Below the pieces are notes generated by a model, which saw only the letters and a program-made list of their open reading frames with translations, was not told the origin of the DNA and ran no database searches. Of a stretch of DNA of 7,554 nucleotides, positions 1 to 6,330 are shown piece after piece. Source of the DNA: an uncultured Prevotella sp. (GTDB taxonomy: Bacteria; Bacteroidota; Bacteroidia; Bacteroidales; Bacteroidaceae). Position 1 is the stretch's first letter; every line of letters begins with the position of its first letter. Both the position numbers and the translations under genes were made by a program. Where the stretch lies: positions 1 through 7,554 of the forward strand of contig CAAGPV010000081.1 in NCBI GenBank assembly GCA_900771975.1, given 5' to 3'.

Positions 1-75
1 GGCGTTGCTTATGATGCTCAGGGGCGACGTATGGCAAGTCCCAACAAGACAGCCTGCCTAATAGAATATCCGTAA
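1..75 (+). CDS. 3' end of an unidentified upstream gene (partial)
   Basis: The first frame is open from the left edge and gives 24 residues, beginning GVAYDAQGRR and ending ACLIEYP, before a TAA at 73-75. The next gene's ATG follows immediately (TAAATG), so the two are very probably co-transcribed and translationally coupled, which supports this being a real coding end. In Bacteroidetes, receptors of the type encoded next are often preceded by a GLPGLI-family protein gene, so that family is a guess from context. The visible residues are too few to confirm it and carry no diagnostic motif. Confidence 0.5.
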   Translation, partial: GVAYDAQGRRMASPNKTACLIEYP

Positions 76-2616
76 ATGAAGAAAACTTTAAGTGTTATAT
101 TGTTAATATTGTTGTCGATTTCCATTTGCTATAGCCAGTCGTATGAAGGCTATGTTGCCGATGGAACAGGCAAACCTCTTGCCGGAGTCAGCGTAATGCT
201 AATGGGGAAAGGTCGTCCACGTGGTTTTTTTACAACCACTAAGACAGGTTTCTTTTCTGTAAAAGTTCAGCAAGGGATAGCCATCGACTCGTTGCGAATG
301 AGCAAAATGGGCTTTTCCCCCTTCCAAATAGCTTTAAAGGATTTTAAGAACGGAGCATGCTACACCTTGGAAGAAAAAGCCTTCGAGCTTAAGGAAGTGA
401 AGGTGCGTCCTGACAAGGCACAACTGAGAGGCGACACTGCCACCTACCTCGTTTCAGCCTTCATGCAGAAGCAAGACCGTACGATAGCGGATGTGTTGGC
501 AAAAATACCCGGTATAGAGATAAAATCGAGTGGTGAAATCAATGTTAACGGCAAACCCATTAACAAATTCTATATAGAGGGAATGGATTTGTTGGGTGGA
601 AAATATATGTTGGCAAGTGAAAACTTAAGTGCGTCTAAGGTGAACAAAGTGCAGGTGCTGAACAACCACCAACCTGTCAATGCCTTGAAAAATGTTGTTT
701 TCAGCGAAAATGCCGCCCTAAACATTGTCTTGAAAGATGATGCAAAAGATGTATGGCAATGGCTTGTAGATTTAGGTGGAGGCCACTCTCTGCAAGGCAA
801 TGGTGAATGGATGCGCGATGGGAGAATTATGGTGATGCAGTTTGCCCGTAAAAGACAAAGTATCAGTATGTACAAAACCAACAACGTAGGAAAAGATCTG
901 TCGCACGAGACGGCAGACCTTGGAAAGGATCGTCTACTGGAAGAAAACGGGCGGTTGTCGAACATATCCATATTTTCACCCTCTATAAAGTCGGAGCGAT
1001 ATACGTTTAACAACGCTCACCTCTTTGCTACCAATTGGTTGTTCCGGTTGAGCAAGGCAACAGATTTGCGCTTTCAGTTTAGTGCAATGGTAGACAAGAC
1101 CGAACAGGATATGCTCAAGCAAACCAACCTGCTGGATGTAGGAACAGATGGGGCGCTTATCACCGAAAGTCAAAGTGCATTTAGCAAGCAGAATATGTGG
1201 AAAGGAGAGCTTCTGTATAAGCAAAATGGTGACAAAACCTATATCAGCAATAGCCTAAAAGCATTTGTGAATTTCGATTATTCAGCAGGCCAAACGTTTC
1301 TGAACGGAAGCTTAACTCAACAGTATGTGAAGCCCCGCAAGCGTTATGTGGACGATGCCTTGCAGTTCGCAAAAACGTGTTCTACCAACCGACTGGTAAC
1401 AATTGGCACCCGCTTACGTTATGATTACCTTCCGAGCACATTGCTGTTGCACAACGGTGAAAACGAAAACGTAGGGCTGCATCGTCTGCGTTGGAACACT
1501 TCTACCTCTTTTCGTCACAAGTTGGCTGGATTTATGGTCAATTGGCAAGCGGGAGAACGGTATGATGCAAGTCGCCAAGAGGTGTCCAACTTCATAAAAA
1601 CAAGTAAGGACAACTATCAAACGTTGTGTCTTTATCTTACACCATCCATCTCTTATATGACAAACACGTTGAATGTGAACGCATCATCGCGCGTAAGTTG
1701 GAACTACAGAAGTTTAAACCAAACCAACAATCAGCACGTTGCAATAGAACCGTCTTTGGAACTTGTCTATAAACTGAATGCTTATGTTTCCACCCAATTC
1801 AACTATCTTTATGCGTGGAGGCCGGCATCTTTGGAAACTGTTGGTGAAACGGCGGTTTTCACAGACTATATTACGATGAACGAGGGGTTAGGTTACCTTG
1901 CGAGTACTAAGTCGAATTTGCTGAAACATTCGTGGAAATACAACAACCCCATTCGAGGTTTTTCAGCGTATGCAACGTTTTTTTACAATCAAATAGGAAA
2001 CATTCCTCTTTATTGCAGTTCCTATGTTGACGGATTTTACACACGACGTGCAACCGACCGGAATAGTACTTCTGAAAACTATTCCCTTTCGGGAAGAATA
2101 GCAAAGTCATTAGGCTGGGGCAAATTGTCGGTGGCCCTTTCCGGACAGATGAGTTGGTCGCACTACGGTTTGTTATGCGACAATATAGTAACATCGATGC
2201 ACCAACGCTACTCGCAGGCTGGTTTTGAACTGTCGTGGAGCCCTTGTACGTGGCTATCGGCAGAAGAACGAAGCAACATTAACTTCAGTCGGCAATCGTC
2301 AGGCAATGGAGCTATATCAACAAGCAAAATGCAATATTTCCATCATAGCCTAAATGTCTTTATCATGCCAGGACACTGGCAGCTGGAAATAGACAATGAT
2401 TTCTATCATGGCGACAAAACGGTGACAAGCAGAAATTATTTTTGCGATGTTAAAGCCAGCTACCGAACAAAGATCTATGAGGTGGGGCTCAATTTCACAA
2501 ACCTGTTTGGAACAACCGATTATGAACGGCTTTCCATCAATAATTATTTCCGTATCTATACTGTCAACCGGCTTCGTCCGCGTGCTATAATGCTCTTCGC
2601 AAGTGTGTCCTTTTAG
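76..2616 (+). CDS. TonB-dependent-receptor-like outer-membrane beta-barrel protein with carboxypeptidase-regulatory N-domain
   Basis: An 846-residue protein of the outer-membrane receptor superfamily. Residues 1-20 are a clear signal peptide (MKK, a hydrophobic core, likely cleavage around CYS/Q). Residues about 22-105 form a carboxypeptidase-D-regulatory-like beta-sandwich (GYVADGTGKPLAGVSVML, then TTTKTGFFSV). A plug-like domain follows at about 128-225, with IADVLAKIPGIEI, GEINVNGKPINKFYIEGMD and ALNIVLKDDA. The rest is rich in alternating hydrophobic and aromatic beta strands and ends in a terminal phenylalanine (ASVSF), the usual C-terminal signal for barrel assembly. I see no obvious TonB box after the signal peptide, so energised uptake is not certain. 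The length is typical of the group that pairs with small secreted GLPGLI-type proteins. The ATG abuts the previous stop, which fixes the start and implies an operon. The substrate cannot be read from the sequence. Confidence 0.85.
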   Translation: MKKTLSVILLILLSISICYSQSYEGYVADGTGKPLAGVSVMLMGKGRPRGFFTTTKTGFFSVKVQQGIAIDSLRMSKMGFSPFQIALKDFKNGACYTLEEKAFELKEVKVRPDKAQLRGDTATYLVSAFMQKQDRTIADVLAKIPGIEIKSSGEINVNGKPINKFYIEGMDLLGGKYMLASENLSASKVNKVQVLNNHQPVNALKNVVFSENAALNIVLKDDAKDVWQWLVDLGGGHSLQGNGEWMRDGRIMVMQFARKRQSISMYKTNNVGKDLSHETADLGKDRLLEENGRLSNISIFSPSIKSERYTFNNAHLFATNWLFRLSKATDLRFQFSAMVDKTEQDMLKQTNLLDVGTDGALITESQSAFSKQNMWKGELLYKQNGDKTYISNSLKAFVNFDYSAGQTFLNGSLTQQYVKPRKRYVDDALQFAKTCSTNRLVTIGTRLRYDYLPSTLLLHNGENENVGLHRLRWNTSTSFRHKLAGFMVNWQAGERYDASRQEVSNFIKTSKDNYQTLCLYLTPSISYMTNTLNVNASSRVSWNYRSLNQTNNQHVAIEPSLELVYKLNAYVSTQFNYLYAWRPASLETVGETAVFTDYITMNEGLGYLASTKSNLLKHSWKYNNPIRGFSAYATFFYNQIGNIPLYCSSYVDGFYTRRATDRNSTSENYSLSGRIAKSLGWGKLSVALSGQMSWSHYGLLCDNIVTSMHQRYSQAGFELSWSPCTWLSAEERSNINFSRQSSGNGAISTSKMQYFHHSLNVFIMPGHWQLEIDNDFYHGDKTVTSRNYFCDVKASYRTKIYEVGLNFTNLFGTTDYERLSINNYFRIYTVNRLRPRAIMLFASVSF

Positions 2617-2760
2617 AAGCAGAAGTATATTATCGGGCGATTTTATATTTTGTTAATGATGTCCCGTGCAGTCATTTCTTGTTTTGCAAGCGATGCCCTA
2701 CAAACCACCTCAATTTACAGAAATGAGCCACCAAAAGTAAAGATTTCCAATTATTTATTC

Positions 2761-2789
2761 TTTCGTCTGAGTCGAAATTTATATCTTTA
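2761..2789 (+). promoter_or_regulatory. weak candidate Bacteroidetes-type promoter upstream of the upxY-like gene
   Basis: TATCTTTA at 2782-2789 differs by one base from the Bacteroidetes -7 consensus TAnnTTTG. TTTC at 2761-2764 differs by one base from the -33 TTTG, but the 17-base gap is shorter than the usual 19-21. Transcription would start near 2796, giving a leader of about 60 bases before the TTG at 2857. The spacer 2617-2856 otherwise holds no gene, and I found no strong hairpin plus T-run that would terminate the receptor operon. A small palindrome (AATTG-A-CAATT, 2798-2808) lies at the predicted start site. This is pattern matching in AT-rich DNA and may be chance. Confidence 0.25.
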
Positions 2790-2856
2790 TAGCCAATAAT
2801 TGACAATTCTATTAAGAAAAAGTCTATTGGTTTAATCTAACCTCTGAGAAATAACA

Positions 2857-3600
2857 TTGGAAGATAACACCAAACAGCCTCCAATGGCTGACGCTTCATT
2901 GTATAATGGGCAACCTACTGACACAGGTTCATCGTGTCCAAGTGCAAGACTTACCTCTTGCACGCCCTCCATCCAAGAGAACAAAGGTGGGGTGTCGGTA
3001 GAGAATGTGCCATCCGAAAACAAACAATGGTTTGTTCTGCGAGTTTCATATGGTCGCGTTCTTAAAGCTAAAGATTTTGTAGAAACTAAAGGACTTAAAT
3101 GTTATGTTCCTATGCGATACAAAGAGGTTTGGAAGCGAGGAAAGAGACAAATCATAATAGAGCCTCTTATCCCCTCTTTTCTGTTTGTTCATGCCTCGGC
3201 AAAACAAGTTGACTCTCTTTTGCAAGTCAAGAACAGCAAGGATTTTGAATATAGTGCTTTGTTGAGTTACTATTACGACCACACCTCACATTGTGAAAAA
3301 GCGCCAACCAAGAATCCTCCTCTTATCATTGCCGATACTGCTATGGATAATTTCATCCGTTTAACTTCCATCCATAATCCTCACATAATCCCTGTTACTT
3401 CGGAGAATATCAAATATAAGTTAGGGGATGAAGTAGTGATTACAGAGGGTGAGTTTAAGGATATACATGGTAGAGTGACAAGGATTGCCGGTCAGCAAAG
3501 AGTGGTGGTAGAACTTTTTGATGGATGTTTAGTGGCAACTGCGTATATTCCAACATCTGTTTTGTTATTCTATAAATATAAAAATCATAAAACATATTAA
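2857..3600 (+). CDS. UpxY family transcription antiterminator (NusG paralogue)
   Basis: Specialised NusG paralogues of the UpxY family bind RNA polymerase at a particular leader and let it read through a long operon, classically capsule loci in Bacteroides. The NusG N-terminal domain begins at about residue 57 (KQWFVLRVSYGRVLKAKDF) and includes CYVPMRYKEVWKRGKRQ and PLIPSFLFVH. A linker with FIRLTSIHNPHIIPV follows at 166-180. The KOW domain lies at about 188-220 (LGDEVVITEGEFKDIHGRV, then AGQQRVVVEL). Residues 1-55 are a hydrophilic extension before the NGN domain. The start is uncertain: an in-frame TGA at 2845 forces initiation at TTG 2857, ATG 2884 or GTG 3007. The last would leave about 197 residues, nearer a minimal UpxY. 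No UpxZ or polysaccharide gene follows; the next gene is a FISUMP protein 141 bases on. Confidence 0.9.
   Translation: MEDNTKQPPMADASLYNGQPTDTGSSCPSARLTSCTPSIQENKGGVSVENVPSENKQWFVLRVSYGRVLKAKDFVETKGLKCYVPMRYKEVWKRGKRQIIIEPLIPSFLFVHASAKQVDSLLQVKNSKDFEYSALLSYYYDHTSHCEKAPTKNPPLIIADTAMDNFIRLTSIHNPHIIPVTSENIKYKLGDEVVITEGEFKDIHGRVTRIAGQQRVVVELFDGCLVATAYIPTSVLLFYKYKNHKTY
2942..2963 (+). repeat. 8-bp inverted repeat (hairpin) near the 5' end of the upxY-like reading frame
   Basis: GTGCAAGA (2942-2949) is followed after a six-base loop (CTTACC) by its exact reverse complement TCTTGCAC (2956-2963). The RNA would form a short, well-closed stem-loop. It lies inside the N-terminal extension, upstream of the NusG domain. 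If translation begins at GTG 3007, it would instead sit in the untranslated leader, where specialised NusG proteins commonly find their RNA or DNA signals. It is not followed by a T-run, so it does not look like an intrinsic terminator. Confidence 0.45.
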
Positions 3601-3657
3601 AATGGTTTACCAATACGTACCAACCAGATTTAGACAACCTTTTGAAGAATGATAAAT

Positions 3658-3683
3658 TGCTTGAAGCATGTCATGTCTGACAT
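3658..3683 (+). promoter_or_regulatory. two abutting palindromes in the leader of the FISUMP-LRR-caspase operon
   Basis: TGCTT-G-AAGCA (3658-3668) is a perfect palindrome around one base. It shares its last base with ATGTCA-TGTC-TGACAT (3668-3683), a perfect 6-bp inverted repeat that also contains ATGTC-T-GACAT. They lie 58-84 bases before the operon's first ATG, in the spacer 3601-3741, which otherwise holds no gene. They could be an operator, an RNA structure in a readthrough leader or a recruitment site for the upstream antiterminator. A weak promoter-like pair (TTTA 3699-3702, 19 bases, TACTTTTT 3722-3729) lies downstream. Function is unproven. Confidence 0.3.
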
Positions 3684-3741
3684 CAATGGTTCACAAGATT
3701 TATAGCCAAACTTATCTATTATACTTTTTATAACTTTCATT

Positions 3742-4602
3742 ATGAAGCGCTTTGTATTGTTTACTATAAGTATTTTTACTCAAATTATTCTTGTTGCACA
3801 AACTCAGTTTGACTACATGGACGATGACGCAGTTGCTGGTGGTGCAGATAGAGCACTAAATGGCATAATAATTATTGCCGTCCTTGTGATTGCAGCGATT
3901 GTGTTATTATTTGTTGTAAGTGGTTTATTAAATGTCTATTATTGGTTTAACCCAAAGGCTGACCCTAACTATAAGAGGCTATTGGCAAAACAAGAGCAGG
4001 AAAGGAAACATGAAGAATATGTCAAAGAACAAAGAAAAAAAGCTTTTCCTAATGCTGTTGATATAGGGTTATCTGTAAAATGGGCATCATTCAATTTGGG
4101 TGCTTACAAACCAGCTGATGTGGGAAGCTTGTTTTACTGGGCAGAAAATCAATCATCGACTGAAGGAAATCCAAAATATAGTAAAGTTAAGATTGATGTG
4201 ATTGGTGATATTGTAGGCGATGATAGATATGATGCAGCTACAAACATGCTTGGTAGAAATTGGCGTTTACCAACAGATGAAGAATGTCAAGAACTATTAA
4301 ACAGGTGTAAATGGGAAACAAAAGTTATTGATGGCATTGAGGGCAGATTGGTTACAGGACCTAACGGGAACAGCATATTCCTTCCTTTTAATCAAAAGAA
4401 CTTCACATCAGGGAAATACGTGTCTGGACATTACTGGACATCAACTCCACATCATGGGAGTGAAAGCGCAAATGATTTGAGATTTGGAGAAAATTGTAAA
4501 CAACCTGCAGAAATATGGTGTGCAACGGCTTGTCGCTGTTTGTTCGGCATAAGACCTGTTTATAAACAGTTACAAGAGCAATGTCCGATATGCAGAAAGT
4601 AA
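3742..4602 (+). CDS. membrane-anchored FISUMP-domain protein
   Basis: A 286-residue protein. Residues 1-20 look like a signal peptide or first membrane segment (MKRFVLFTISIFTQIILVAQ). A short acidic stretch (DYMDDDAVAGGADRA) follows, then a strong transmembrane helix at about 41-66 (GIIIIAVLVIAAIVLLFVVS). The helix is followed by a highly charged, likely helical segment at 71-100 (KRLLAKQEQERKHEEYVKEQ). The positive charge after the helix predicts that the C-terminal domain faces the cytoplasm. Residues about 104-274 match the FISUMP (Fibrobacter succinogenes major paralogous) pattern: AVDIGLSVKWASFNLGA, GSLFYWAE, GRNWRLPTDEECQELL, GHYWTSTP and FGIRPVY. The family has no established enzymatic activity and is usually found in surface or secreted proteins, so an inward-facing copy is unusual. 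The C-terminus ends in CPICRK. The next gene overlaps its last 22 bases, indicating an operon. The alternative is conventional surface exposure with uncleaved or differently arranged segments. Confidence 0.8.
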   Translation: MKRFVLFTISIFTQIILVAQTQFDYMDDDAVAGGADRALNGIIIIAVLVIAAIVLLFVVSGLLNVYYWFNPKADPNYKRLLAKQEQERKHEEYVKEQRKKAFPNAVDIGLSVKWASFNLGAYKPADVGSLFYWAENQSSTEGNPKYSKVKIDVIGDIVGDDRYDAATNMLGRNWRLPTDEECQELLNRCKWETKVIDGIEGRLVTGPNGNSIFLPFNQKNFTSGKYVSGHYWTSTPHHGSESANDLRFGENCKQPAEIWCATACRCLFGIRPVYKQLQEQCPICRK

Positions 4603-6323
4603 TAGAGACTAAGAAAGCATATGACCAAATTTTGGCAGGAGATCCTTGTCTTACGGACACAGACTGTGATTATAAATATTATCAGGAACAATGTATAGTA
4701 CGAAAAGATGAGATCAGAGCTCATCTTTTGTATGAAGTTGCTTTTGTTGAAGACAAAATTCTTAGAGACGAGCATGGCGTTATTTATAGTTTGGATGGGA
4801 AAAGACTCTTAGAAGGGCGTTCTTGTGATTGCAAAACTTACAGAATAAAGGAAGGAACCGAGTTCGTATGTAATGGCGCATTTACCCCGAATACATGGGA
4901 AGACTTATTTTTTAAAAATAAGAAAACGCTTGAAAAAATTATACTTCCATCTACACTTCTATATTTTCCTACATCAGCTATTTCTGAAGGTGTTGCGATG
5001 GAATCTTTAAGCCCCAATTATAGTATAATTAACGAACTACTTATTGATACAAGAAAGAAATGTGTGGTTAAGTGTCTCAATCGTTATATTCAAAAAATTG
5101 AAATATATGAACCCATTGAAGAAATTGGGGAATATGCCTTTGCCCACTGTAGCGTATTGCAAAGCGTTTCTTTGCCTAAGTCAATGCGGAGAATTGGAGA
5201 AAATGCATTTTATAATTGTGAATTATTATTCAGCATAAACCTACCTGATTCTATTGACACTATTTCAGCAGATGCTTTCTATAGTTGCAATGCTCTTCAC
5301 ATTAATCATTTGCCAAAGCATCTTTCTCATATTGGAGATTCAGCGTTTAATTGGTGTATAATAGATGGTGTAACAATCCCGAGTTGTATAAAAGAAATCG
5401 GGAAAAGTCCTTTCTCAAAGAATGCGAATAATATAACTTCGGAATCATCTCGTTTTGTTATTATAAATTCATTATTGATTGATTCTGTAACTAACGAGTT
5501 GATTCAACTCGTTGATTCTTCTGTTAAAAATGTTTCTATACCAGAATACATAACCAAGGTAAAGGATTATGCATTTGCGCATTCAAGCATTGAAACAATA
5601 GCAATTCCTTCTACTGTGAAAGAATTGGGCTGTGGGATATTTTGGGGTTGCGAGTTCTTATCAAGTGTTCAACTTGATTGTTTAATAGAGAGACTCCCTA
5701 ATTCTTTTTTCGCATTCTCATCTCTTACATCATTTGATGTGCCTAAGTGTATAAAAGTTATTGGGGTTTGTGCATTTTATAGATGCACAAGCCTTCAAAC
5801 AATTAATTTAAACAAAGGGCTTAAGACTATTGAGAATCGTGCATTAGAGGGATGTACAAATTTAGTATCATTGAACATTCCTGAGTCAATAGTGAAAATT
5901 GGAGATGGTTCTCGCTATTGTTTTAAAGAATGCAAGAATCTAAAAGAGATTATCTACGATGCAAGAGAAGCAGAAATAACAGACTTGCCTCAGAACATGG
6001 ATATATTAACAATTGGCCCCCACGTTAATAAGTTACCTAAGAACTTTCTATGCAAAAATCCTGTAATAGAGTTTTTAGTTATAACCAACAATGTAAAGCG
6101 AATTGAAAAAGGATGTATTGCCGATTGTCCAAATTTAAAAGAAATCTCAATAACTTCAAAGGACATTGTGATTGAAGAAGGATGGATTAGAAACTGCAAA
6201 ATCCTTCAAATAATTAGAATACATGTAAATGCATATGAACAAATTCTTCCATTAATACCGAAAGAACAAAAAATAAAGCTGAAGAAGATATACGACCATC
6301 AATTCCTGTTTTTCAAATGGTAG
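4581..6323 (+). CDS. BspA/TpLRR-type leucine-rich repeat protein without a signal peptide
   Basis: A 580-residue protein made largely of TpLRR (LRR_5) repeats of the BspA type, each close to the pattern LxxIxLPxxIxxIGxxAFxxC. Clear examples are EEIGEYAFAHCSVLQSVSLP (180-199), MRRIGENAFYNCELLFSINL (202-221), VKDYAFAHSSIETIAIP (327-343), IKVIGVCAFYRCTSLQTINL (391-410) and LKTIENRALEGCTNLVSLNI (414-433). Later repeats, to about 545, are more degenerate. Residues 1-60 are non-repetitive and charged. Residues 64-100 carry an island motif (GVIYSLDGKRLL). Such solenoids usually bind proteins, and BspA homologues are mostly exported, but this N-terminus (MSDMQKVIETKKAYD) has no signal peptide, lipobox or membrane segment, so the protein is predicted cytoplasmic. 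The ATG lies inside the end of the FISUMP gene (an alternative ATG is at 4590), so translation is probably coupled. The caspase-like gene follows 7 bases after the stop. A role as a recognition subunit is inferred. Confidence 0.85.
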   Translation: MSDMQKVIETKKAYDQILAGDPCLTDTDCDYKYYQEQCIVRKDEIRAHLLYEVAFVEDKILRDEHGVIYSLDGKRLLEGRSCDCKTYRIKEGTEFVCNGAFTPNTWEDLFFKNKKTLEKIILPSTLLYFPTSAISEGVAMESLSPNYSIINELLIDTRKKCVVKCLNRYIQKIEIYEPIEEIGEYAFAHCSVLQSVSLPKSMRRIGENAFYNCELLFSINLPDSIDTISADAFYSCNALHINHLPKHLSHIGDSAFNWCIIDGVTIPSCIKEIGKSPFSKNANNITSESSRFVIINSLLIDSVTNELIQLVDSSVKNVSIPEYITKVKDYAFAHSSIETIAIPSTVKELGCGIFWGCEFLSSVQLDCLIERLPNSFFAFSSLTSFDVPKCIKVIGVCAFYRCTSLQTINLNKGLKTIENRALEGCTNLVSLNIPESIVKIGDGSRYCFKECKNLKEIIYDAREAEITDLPQNMDILTIGPHVNKLPKNFLCKNPVIEFLVITNNVKRIEKGCIADCPNLKEISITSKDIVIEEGWIRNCKILQIIRIHVNAYEQILPLIPKEQKIKLKKIYDHQFLFFKW

Positions 6324-6330
6324 TTTTGTA

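Noticed and set aside
570..2194. Several open frames of 68-147 codons on the minus strand inside the receptor gene
   Set aside because: They lie wholly opposite a well-supported coding gene, have no recognisable domains, and have implausible composition. They are antisense shadows.
2617..2720. Possible terminator after the receptor gene (CTTG/CAAG and CGGG/CCCG pairs)
   Set aside because: Only 4-bp arms with large or weak loops and no T-run; not distinguishable from chance.
2798..2808. AATTG-A-CAATT palindrome upstream of the upxY-like gene as an invertible-promoter repeat
   Set aside because: Only 5-bp arms in AT-rich DNA, with no matching distant inverted partner seen in the spacer, so there is no case for a phase-variable promoter.
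2832..3637. Minus-strand frames opposite the UpxY-like gene and its downstream spacer
   Set aside because: The plus strand encodes clear NusG N-terminal and KOW motifs. The opposite frames lack any domain or sensible start context.
4480..4577. FISUMP C-terminus as the variable region of a diversity-generating retroelement
   Set aside because: The end (FGIRPVY) recalls C-type-lectin-like variable proteins, but the window has no reverse transcriptase, template repeat or repeated copy of this segment.
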